Origin: an uncultured bacterium
Lineage (GTDB): Bacteria > Verrucomicrobiota > Lentisphaeria > Victivallales > UBA1829
NCBI GenBank assembly: GCA_902778895.1
Contig: CACYZF010000004.1
Coordinates: 195,821-259,820 of the forward strand
Reading direction: 5' to 3'
DNA: 64,000 nucleotides
Under the pieces are notes generated by a model. The model saw only the letters and a program-made list of their open reading frames with translations, ran no database searches and was not told the DNA's origin. Of this stretch, positions 51,366 through 58,012 are shown piece after piece. Position 1 is the stretch's first letter; each line of letters starts with the position of its first letter. A program made the translations under genes and the position numbers.

Positions 51366-52583
51366 TCATTTGTTGTATTGTGTTGTTCCGCCCTGTTCGA
51401 GCCGAAGTGCGAGTCCGTTCAGAAAACGTGCCGCGGAGAGCGCGTCGGCGCCCGCGCGGTCATAAACGAGTGTCAGGCGGATTGCAGGATACGCTTCGAT
51501 GCTGCCTTGCTCGTCGATCCTTGTATGGATGGTGACGGCGCCGATACCGAGCGCGCAGAGTTCCGGCGGCGTCAGTTCAGGCGTGAAGCTGTCCACCCCG
51601 TATCCGCTCAAATCCGCCACGCTGAACGTCCCTTCCTGAAACTCCTGCGGTTTCGAGCTGAAGCATCTGCAGCGCTCCGCTGCGTTCCGCATCAGAACGG
51701 CCAGTTCGGTTGCAGTGTATGTCTCCGCGCACCGGATGACCGGTTTCAGTGTGCCGGACCGTGTTTCCACGTTCAGGCGCAGATGCACCGTATTATATTC
51801 ATAGTTTTTGTCGCCGTGACGCCGTGCGTTCAGTTCCGGCGTCTTGACCAGAAGGCGTGCCAGTTCGCAGCAGACCGCCGCGCCGGGCGTGAGCCTGTTT
51901 TGAGGCGTGCAGATCATCAACAGCTTCCGGGCGTCGAACATCCTGCTGACGAATCCGGTCTGTCCCGTTCCTTCCGTACAGGTCTGCCTCATCCTGACGC
52001 GGTCGGCTGTCGTCAGAGGCCGTCCGGAATAGATTCCCCGTGATTCCAGTCCGGCTTCATTTTGAACAGCGCTCAGCACATCTCGTTCAAGGATGCGTCC
52101 TTCCGGCCCGCTCCCCGTATGAACCGAGTTTAAATTCACACCGAGTCCGTTTGCCGTTTTTCTGGCACGAGGTGAAACTTTCAACCCTGCATTCTGCGTG
52201 TTCGGAGTGAAAACATGTTCAGATACTGGGTCCGTTTTATCTTTTTGCGAACAGTCTGATTCTTCATTTGCCGGACTCTGCTGTTTTTCAGCCGTTCTGT
52301 TCAGCTCATTCAACAGCGCTTCCAGCTCGGATTCCTCGAATTCTTCAGTATCGGATATGATACCGACGGGACTCCCGACCGTGGCTTCCTCGCCCTCTCC
52401 GGTCAGAATCCGTACAAGAAACCCATCCGATTCCGCCTCGTATTGAAACGTCGCCTTGTCGGTTTCGAGGGAAAAGACGGATTGTCCTTTGCAGATGCGG
52501 TCTTCCTCGCGAACCAGCCATTTGGACAGGATCGCGCTCTCGTCGGAGACGCCCATCTGAGGCATCCTGATCAGGCTTAACAT
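51366..52583 (-). CDS. Divergent dihydrolipoamide acyltransferase (E2), catalytic His missing
   Basis: The 405-residue protein has a standard lipoyl domain (residues 1-80, lipoyl Lys43 in SLETDKATFQYEAES), an acidic linker, and a peripheral-subunit-binding domain near 134-172 (KVSPRARKTANGLGVNLNSV with GRILERDVL). The acyltransferase region (about 185-405) is shortened and divergent. The signature DHRxxDG near the C-terminus reads DRAGADA at 375-381, so the catalytic His is Arg while the second Asp remains. It may be structurally an E2 core with lost or altered transferase chemistry, or use another base. It is encoded between the DeoR regulator (25 nt upstream) and E3. Confidence 0.8.
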   Translation of the reverse strand: MLSLIRMPQMGVSDESAILSKWLVREEDRICKGQSVFSLETDKATFQYEAESDGFLVRILTGEGEEATVGSPVGIISDTEEFEESELEALLNELNRTAEKQQSPANEESDCSQKDKTDPVSEHVFTPNTQNAGLKVSPRARKTANGLGVNLNSVHTGSGPEGRILERDVLSAVQNEAGLESRGIYSGRPLTTADRVRMRQTCTEGTGQTGFVSRMFDARKLLMICTPQNRLTPGAAVCCELARLLVKTPELNARRHGDKNYEYNTVHLRLNVETRSGTLKPVIRCAETYTATELAVLMRNAAERCRCFSSKPQEFQEGTFSVADLSGYGVDSFTPELTPPELCALGIGAVTIHTRIDEQGSIEAYPAIRLTLVYDRAGADALSAARFLNGLALRLEQGGTTQYNK

Positions 52584-52608
52584 GATTGGTCGGACCCGTT
52601 GGTTTAAT

Positions 52609-53367
52609 TCAGATTACATGGACGCCCGCGGCCCGGAACGCCGCCTTGATCGACTCCGGCGCTTTCGAGTCCGTCACGATCGTGTCGATATCGGAGAGCT
52701 GTGCGAACGTGAACGGCAGGATCGAGTTCAGTTTCGAGCTGTCCATCATCATGATCACGCGGCGCGCGGATGCGATGATCGCGCGTTTCAGCACGCATTC
52801 GTGCTGGCCGCCGACGGAAAAACCGGTCGCATCGGTATACCCGGACGCGCAGACGAACGCCGTATCGATGTTCAGCGTTTTGAGCTGGTCCAGCACATTG
52901 AGGCCGCACGTCGAGATCGTTTTCCGCTGCAGCGTTCCGCCAAGCAGGATGACAGTCGGATTCTTCTTTTTGAGCACGATCTCGATCCCGATGTTCGGTG
53001 CGGACGTCGTGATGATGAGATTGCGGTCCGGGAGCTCGCGCGCCAGCATCATCGCGGTCGATCCGGCGTCGAGGTACATGCTGATATCGGTTTCGACAAG
53101 CGCCGCCGCCTTCGCCGCGATCTCCTGTTTCAGGTCGCAGTTGCGTTTCTCCCGTTCGCCGTACATGCCCACGCTCACTTCATAGCTCGTCGGCATGATG
53201 CGCGCGCCGCGTTTCGTGCGGATCAGGAACCGTCTCTGTTCCAGAAACTCCAGGTCGCGGCGGATCGTCATTTCCGACCAGTCGGAAAACTCCCTGGTAA
53301 GCTCGGACAGCGTCACGTCGCTTTTGCGTTCGATGTAGCGTTTGATGGCTTCCTGTCTTTCTTTCAT
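52609..53367 (-). CDS. DeoR-family transcriptional regulator
   Basis: The 252-residue regulator has an N-terminal helix-turn-helix (residues about 5-60: VTLSELTREFSDWSEMTIRRDLEFLEQRR) and a C-terminal sugar-phosphate-isomerase-like sensor domain beginning MYLDAGSTAMMLARELPDRN, with LLGGTLQRKTIS near residue 145. DeoR repressors usually respond to phosphorylated sugars. It is the first gene of an operon with the E2-E3-E1 complex, 25 nt before E2, and is divergent from the GH43-like gene. ATG 53367 has AAGGAA upstream; the longer frame adds a short non-homologous leader. Confidence 0.88.
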   Translation of the reverse strand: MKERQEAIKRYIERKSDVTLSELTREFSDWSEMTIRRDLEFLEQRRFLIRTKRGARIMPTSYEVSVGMYGEREKRNCDLKQEIAAKAAALVETDISMYLDAGSTAMMLARELPDRNLIITTSAPNIGIEIVLKKKNPTVILLGGTLQRKTISTCGLNVLDQLKTLNIDTAFVCASGYTDATGFSVGGQHECVLKRAIIASARRVIMMMDSSKLNSILPFTFAQLSDIDTIVTDSKAPESIKAAFRAAGVHVI

Positions 53368-53511
53368 AGGTTTTTTCCTTTGCGTGGCTGACAGTGTTCT
53401 AAGTTCGGTTTGCACTTCTTTCTATTCGGGTTGCGGAATGAAGGAAACCTGTCCGCAAAAATAAATGCTGTATTAATGTATCACAGGATCAAAGTAAAAT
53501 CAATCATGTTT

Positions 53512-53526
53512 TGTGAATGATTCACA
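53512..53526. promoter_or_regulatory. Perfect palindrome TGTGAATGATTCACA in the regulator/GH43-like spacer
   Basis: The 15-bp site is a perfect inverted repeat about the centre at 53519. It resembles a CRP site (TGTGA-N6-TCACA) but with a 5-nt centre. It sits 145 nt upstream of the DeoR start and 265 nt upstream of the propeller protein gene. The rest of this 424-nt gap is A/T-rich and holds the promoter below; no gene was seen. Confidence 0.5.
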
Positions 53527-53676
53527 TCGTCGGCATGTTCCTTTCAAAAAAATGTTCGATTCCAGCCTTGCAAAACGGGATCGGGAGCACCTGCGGTCAA
53601 GTATGGGCGTTTGCATAACAAGGGAAATTCTTTCAGAAAATAACATAGAAAACACATTTTTTCTCATAAAACAGCC

Positions 53677-53705
53677 TTGAAAAAAACAGCAAAAAGGCTT
53701 ACTGT
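53677..53705 (+). promoter_or_regulatory. Promoter of the secreted propeller gene, TTGAAA-N17-TACTGT
   Basis: TTGAAA at 53677-53682 and TACTGT at 53700-53705, 86 nt before ATG 53792. Confidence 0.55.
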
Positions 53706-53791
53706 ATGGCAAACAAAGATTCGCATCCGGCGATTCTGCCTCGAAAACAACCAATTACCCAATCAAAAAACGAATTGATAGAGGTTCTCAA

Positions 53792-56392
53792 ATGAAACAT
53801 TCCAAACTGCTGATCGCGCTTGCTATGACAGGCGCCCTGTCCATCGGCCTTACGGCGTACGCGCAGTCCCAGTCGCCGACGAAGCCGAAACACACCTTCG
53901 CAAACCCCCTCGACGTCCTCGTCGGACATGAGCGCGGCGTCCGCGGCGGCGAGCCCGTCGTCCTCATCTACAAGGACGACTACTATCTGTTCGTCTCGCA
54001 TCGCAGAGGCTACTGGTACTCCCCGGATTTCCAGAACTGGACCTATGTCGACGCCCCCAACTATCCTGCCGGCGTCGTCTCCGTCGTGGAGTTCCAGGGC
54101 GAGCTCATCGGCTGCTCGATGAACAACCGCAACGTCTACAAGGCGATTGATCCCAAGGCCGGTACCTGGGAGAAGATCGGCGAGCTCAGCAGCGACCGCT
54201 ACGGCGACGCCAACCTGTTCGCCGACGGAGACCGTCTGTACCTGTATTTCGGCTGGTCCCAGATCATGCCGTTCCAGGTCGTCGAACTCGACACCAAGAC
54301 CTTCAAGGAGAAGGCCGAACCCATTCCGCTGTTCTTCAGCGACATCAAGAACCACGGCTTCGAAGTCCGCAAGCCCGAAGACGTCATCTACTCCATCTTC
54401 AACGGCCGCCGCGACTACGGTCCCGAGGAGTTTCCCTGGATCGAAGGTCCCTGGATGACCAAGCACAACGGCAAGTACTACCTGCAGTACGCGGCCATCG
54501 GCCTTGAGTTCATTTCCTACTCCCACGGCGTGTACGTCTCCGACAGCCCCACCGGACCGTTCACCTACTCCGAACACAACCCGCTCACGTTCAAGACTTC
54601 CGGCTTCGAGGTCGGCGCGGGCCACGGCAGCACCTTCCATGACAAGAAGGGCAACCTCTGGACCATCTGCATGATCCCGGCCCACTACGGCGAAAACGGA
54701 CGCGGCTCCGAGCTCGCGATCTTCCCGACTGCCGTGGACAAGGACGGCGTGATGTATTCCGATACCGCCTATGGCGATTATCCGCAGTATTTCCCGAACG
54801 ACCGCAAGGTCGGCGGCGCGGACAACTATACCGACTGGAAGCTTCTCTCCTACAAGAAGCGCACCGAAGTCTCCTCCACCGCGGCCAATCATCCCGCGGT
54901 CAACGCCCTCGACGAGGATTTCCTCACCTGCTGGGCGGCCGAGACGAGCAATGCCGGCGAATATTTCATGGTCGACCTCGGCGGTGAGGCCAGCATCAAC
55001 GCCATCCAGCTGAACTGGGACCAGGTCAGAGCTCCGCAGGCGACGACCGGCGGTAACCGTCCGGCCGGACAAGGCGCCGGTGCTGCTCCTGCCGGCGGCA
55101 TGGGCGGCTTTGGCGGCGCTGCTCCTGCCGGTGGCTTCGGCGGTTTCGGCGGCGCTGCTCCTGCCGGTGGCTTCGGCGGTTTTGGCGGCGGTGCTCCCGC
55201 TGGTGGCGCTCCTGCCGGTGGCTTCGGCGGTTTTGGCGGCGGTGCTCCCGCTGGTGGTGCTCCCGCTGGTGGCTTCGGCGGCTTTGGTGGCGGTGCTCCC
55301 GGCGCTGGCGCTGGTGCTGCTCCTGCCGGTGGCTTCGGTGGCTTCGGCGGCTTCGGCGGCTTCGGTGGCGGTGCTCCCGGCGCTGGCGCTGGTGCTGCTC
55401 CTGCCGGTGGCCAGGGCGGCAATCGTCCCCGTCCGCAGGGTCAGGGCGCAGGCGGCGCTCCTGCCGGCGGCATGGGCGGTTTCGGCGGCATGGGCGGTAT
55501 GATGGGCGGCTTCGGCGGTATGGGCGGCGGACGCTCTACCGGCCCCGACACCCGTTATCAGTGCTACAAGGTCGAAGTCTCCACCGACGGCACCAACTGG
55601 ACCACGGTCATTGACAAGCCCGAGAACAACCTTGAGCTCAAGCACGACTACAACGAGTTCGAAAAGCCGGTGAAGGCCCGTTACGTCAAGGTCACCAACA
55701 TCGCGACCTACGACAACTCCCTCTTCGCCATCAAGGATCTCCGCATCTTCGGTACCACCGACAAGATGAAGACCACGAAGGTCACGGACTTCAAGGCCGT
55801 CCGCAATCCTGAGGACCGCCGCGAGGCCAACCTCCTCTGGACGCCCGTGGAAGGCGCCGACGGATACGTGGTGCGCTACGGCATCGAGCCGAACAAGCTC
55901 TACAACAGCTACATCGTCTACGGCGACAACAAGCTCTACATGCACAGCCTGAACACCGCTCCCGAGAAGTACTACTTCGAGGTCGAGGCGTTCTCCAGCG
56001 GACTTCCGAAGTATCAGGAGAACCCCCTCGCCACCATCGGCACCGGCGCTGAACTCCAGCTCGGCGGCGGCGGACGCGGCGGCATGGGCGGCTTCTCCAG
56101 CTACAATCAGGCCGGCAACACGATCGTGATGCTGAAGGAAGGCGTCGATGAATACGTGTTCGAAGACATCACGCCCGGCAACTGGAACCTCACCCACTCC
56201 TACGGTCCCAATCTCTGGAGAGGCGAGCTGACCGAGAAGGAACTCATTTCCAACGAGGACAATCCGAAGGCCACCCTTGATGTCCCGCTCACCAAGCTCG
56301 GCGTCGGCACCAAGATTACCGGCACCCTTCGCATGAAGGTCATCCCGGGCAAGGAGAAAGGCAAGATCGTCGTCTACATAGACAAGAAATAA
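53792..56392 (+). CDS. Secreted beta-propeller glycosidase-like protein (GH43/117-like) with discoidin and FN3 modules
   Basis: The 866-residue protein has a signal peptide, MKHSKLLIALAMTGALSIGL, with cleavage after AYAQ. Residues 35-340 form a five-bladed propeller similar to GH43/GH117 (FANPLDVLVG, VVLIYKDDYYLFVSHR, WYSPDFQNWTYVDAP, PWIEGPWMTKHNGKYYLQY, YVSDSPTGPFTYSE). Residues 365-415 are the first half of a discoidin domain (HPAVNALDEDFLTCWAAET, GEYFMVDLGG) that is interrupted by a Gly/Ala/Pro/Phe-rich block (417-583) and resumes YKVEVSTDGTNWTTVID. An FN3-like domain spans about 675-750 and a second Gly-rich spot near 760. It probably binds and cleaves polysaccharide outside the cell. 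The GH family is not certain. Confidence 0.8.
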   Translation: MKHSKLLIALAMTGALSIGLTAYAQSQSPTKPKHTFANPLDVLVGHERGVRGGEPVVLIYKDDYYLFVSHRRGYWYSPDFQNWTYVDAPNYPAGVVSVVEFQGELIGCSMNNRNVYKAIDPKAGTWEKIGELSSDRYGDANLFADGDRLYLYFGWSQIMPFQVVELDTKTFKEKAEPIPLFFSDIKNHGFEVRKPEDVIYSIFNGRRDYGPEEFPWIEGPWMTKHNGKYYLQYAAIGLEFISYSHGVYVSDSPTGPFTYSEHNPLTFKTSGFEVGAGHGSTFHDKKGNLWTICMIPAHYGENGRGSELAIFPTAVDKDGVMYSDTAYGDYPQYFPNDRKVGGADNYTDWKLLSYKKRTEVSSTAANHPAVNALDEDFLTCWAAETSNAGEYFMVDLGGEASINAIQLNWDQVRAPQATTGGNRPAGQGAGAAPAGGMGGFGGAAPAGGFGGFGGAAPAGGFGGFGGGAPAGGAPAGGFGGFGGGAPAGGAPAGGFGGFGGGAPGAGAGAAPAGGFGGFGGFGGFGGGAPGAGAGAAPAGGQGGNRPRPQGQGAGGAPAGGMGGFGGMGGMMGGFGGMGGGRSTGPDTRYQCYKVEVSTDGTNWTTVIDKPENNLELKHDYNEFEKPVKARYVKVTNIATYDNSLFAIKDLRIFGTTDKMKTTKVTDFKAVRNPEDRREANLLWTPVEGADGYVVRYGIEPNKLYNSYIVYGDNKLYMHSLNTAPEKYYFEVEAFSSGLPKYQENPLATIGTGAELQLGGGGRGGMGGFSSYNQAGNTIVMLKEGVDEYVFEDITPGNWNLTHSYGPNLWRGELTEKELISNEDNPKATLDVPLTKLGVGTKITGTLRMKVIPGKEKGKIVVYIDKK
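55041..55547 (+). repeat. Glycine-rich tandem repeat inside the propeller gene
   Basis: The DNA encodes many copies of degenerate units such as PAGGFGGFGGGAPAGGA, about 170 residues in all. The reading frame is kept throughout. GGT/GGC/GCT codons alternate without a fixed length, so the block is a low-complexity minisatellite-like repeat, not a CRISPR array. It lies between two strands of a single discoidin domain. Confidence 0.85.
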
Positions 56393-56427
56393 CGAATAAC
56401 GGGCAGGTATAAGCCCGTACCTGAATT

Positions 56428-56481
56428 CTGCCGGATATTGCCGTCGTCCTCACGGATGGACGGGATGTCCGGCAGTTTTTT
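56428..56481 (+). terminator. Rho-independent terminator after the propeller gene
   Basis: CTGCCGGA (56428-56435) pairs with TCCGGCAG (56468-56475) followed by TTTTTT. The stop codon is at 56390-56392. Confidence 0.85.
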
Positions 56482-56516
56482 ATAATGATTCATTTTAAAA
56501 CTGCACAGTCCGGTGC

Positions 56517-56545
56517 TTGAAAACCAAACAGGGAGAATGTATATT
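56517..56545 (+). promoter_or_regulatory. Promoter of the small secreted protein gene, TTGAAA-N17-TATATT
   Basis: TTGAAA at 56517-56522 and TATATT at 56540-56545. The leader to ATG 56667 is about 115 nt, with AGGAGG at 56654-56659. Confidence 0.65.
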
Positions 56546-56666
56546 AGAGGTCGACAAGGGGCTGCAAAAGCCCAAGCGCAAGGACGAGAACAAATCCGAC
56601 CTCGTTTCAAGATAATTCCATTTTCATTTCAATCCATGTCATCTGCACAACTCAGGAGGTTTGATG

Positions 56667-56858
56667 ATGAAATCCCTGTCCTGTCTGTCTCTTCCGGTCC
56701 TTCTCGCCTGCATCTTCGCCGCGGCTTTGCCCGCTCAGGACGCCGCCCAGAAACAGACGCCTGAAAAAGCCGCATCGGAGAAAACGGCCCCGGCGGACAA
56801 AAAAGCCGGTGCCGGCGAAAAAGATGCTGTCGATCCGTTCGCGCCGAAGCCGCGGTAG
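56667..56858 (+). CDS. Small secreted Lys/Ala/Pro-rich protein, possibly frame-disrupted at its end
   Basis: The 63-residue product has a signal peptide, MKSLSCLSLPVLLACIFAA, with likely cleavage near ALPAQ; an alternative lipobox LLAC would be too close to the start. The mature part is a charged Lys/Glu/Ala/Asp segment ending DPFAPKPR. No fold is expected. After the stop at 56858 a second frame encodes AVGAFIALLAIGVV-type hydrophobic sequence ending at 56923, like a membrane anchor, so the real gene may be longer with a frameshift. ATG 56667 is used because AGGAGG lies 7 nt away. Confidence 0.5.
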   Translation: MKSLSCLSLPVLLACIFAAALPAQDAAQKQTPEKAASEKTAPADKKAGAGEKDAVDPFAPKPR

Positions 56859-56861
56859 GAG

Positions 56862-56998
56862 CGTTCATAGCGCTGCTCGCAATCGGTGTTGTCAAGGTCA
56901 TCGTTCAGTCCTTGCTGGATTGACCATCAGAACGCTCGCTATGAACGGAACTACCCCCAAGTAAGGGCAACCTATGCCGGACGATTGTCCGGCATAGG
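56862..56998. repeat. Inverted-repeat-rich convergent intergenic region
   Basis: CGTTCATAGCG (56862-56872) has a perfect inverted copy CGCTATGAACG at 56937-56947. A perfect 12-bp hairpin, CCTATGCCGGAC-GATT-GTCCGGCATAGG, lies at 56971-56998. Neither is followed by a T-run, but the hairpin lies 21 nt below the stop of the minus-strand operon and may act as its terminator or a stabilising RNA end. Confidence 0.6.
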
Positions 56999-57018
56999 GC
57001 TTTGAACGGGGAATGAGC

Positions 57019-57990
57019 TTATTTTTTGAGCACAGGTACCTTCGGCCAGCCGGAGGTAGATTCGGTGAACTCACGAGCGGAGAAGCACCAGATGACGAAC
57101 TTCTTGCCCTTGATCCAGTCAGCGTCCTTAGCGGCTTTGCGATAGAGGTTCGTGCGGACGGCCGCTGCGGCGGAGCCTTTGACCGCGATGCGTTCGACCG
57201 GCATGGCGAGCGCGGCGGCGAGGTTTTCGCCGAGACCGGACTTTTCCGCGAGCATATCGCCGCCGGAGGAGAAGATGAGCGTGTGGCTGTCGCCAAGCAG
57301 AAGCACAGGAGAGGCGTCCGCGAAAACGTCGCCCTTGACCGTGTGCAGCGTGAGCTCTTCGCTCGGCTTTGCTTCCTTGTCGAGAGAGAGCATGAGGTCG
57401 CCGATGATGGAGATCTTCTGGTCTTCGACTTCAAACTTCTTGTCGCCCTTGTCGAGCTTCATGAGCTTGACGAGCTCGTCGACTGCGAGCTTGATGCCTT
57501 CAGGGTTCCAATGCGCATCCTGCTTGCAGTAGACCGGCTTTTCGGATTTCTCGAACACGCCGGAGAGGTCCAGCACCTCGACGCCCTTCGCCCTGAGCTC
57601 CTCATAGAACGGCTTCAAATATACCATGGCGTCGCCTTTCTTGAGCTCGCCGAACGGCGCGGCGTCGGCTTTCGGCGGGACCGGCACCACGATCAGCTTC
57701 ACGCCGATTTCTTTCAGCTGGTCGTTGAAGTCGGCGATTCCCGGGATCGGGTCGGCATTGTCTTTCTTCGTGGCTTTGGAATGATCCACGACCTTGCCGC
57801 CCGCAAGCGGGCCGGCCGCAAGGTGGGAGAGTTCATTGCGCGAATACAGCCAGCCGTCTTCGCCCTTCATGGTAATCGTGCCGGACTGGACTTTTTCGAG
57901 GGCTTTTGAGGCGATCTCGGAGACCTCGGCGGCGCACACGGCGGCGCTCAGACCGAGGGCCATCAACAGGGAAGCAAGAATCTTTTTCAT
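57019..57990 (-). CDS. AlgJ/AlgX-like SGNH-family protein (periplasmic)
   Basis: The 323-residue protein has a signal peptide MKKILASLLMALGLSAAVC and no other membrane helix. The AlgJ/AlgX-like SGNH domain shows VLLLGDSHTL near residue 230 (nucleophile Ser) and KQDAHWNPEG near 157 (the D-x-H motif), plus LIVVPVPPK and KFVIWCFSAREF strands. In alginate systems such proteins transfer acetyl groups onto the polymer in the periplasm. It is the last of six genes in the operon. No alginate biosynthesis genes (alg8, alg44, algD) are in the window, so the acceptor is unknown. Confidence 0.85.
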   Translation of the reverse strand: MKKILASLLMALGLSAAVCAAEVSEIASKALEKVQSGTITMKGEDGWLYSRNELSHLAAGPLAGGKVVDHSKATKKDNADPIPGIADFNDQLKEIGVKLIVVPVPPKADAAPFGELKKGDAMVYLKPFYEELRAKGVEVLDLSGVFEKSEKPVYCKQDAHWNPEGIKLAVDELVKLMKLDKGDKKFEVEDQKISIIGDLMLSLDKEAKPSEELTLHTVKGDVFADASPVLLLGDSHTLIFSSGGDMLAEKSGLGENLAAALAMPVERIAVKGSAAAAVRTNLYRKAAKDADWIKGKKFVIWCFSAREFTESTSGWPKVPVLKK

Positions 57991-58012
57991 ATCAGAAGCC
58001 TTTCTGTTTCTG

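Noticed and set aside
55041..55547. Regular short repeats that could be taken for a CRISPR array
   Set aside because: Repeat units vary in length and sequence, have no unique spacers, keep a reading frame and encode Gly-rich protein. No cas genes are present.
53699..56197. An 832-codon minus-strand open frame opposite the secreted propeller gene
   Set aside because: Its repeats (AAEATGRSSAA-type) are the reverse reading of the Gly-rich block, and it has no signal or domain. It also crosses the promoter and palindrome of the real gene.
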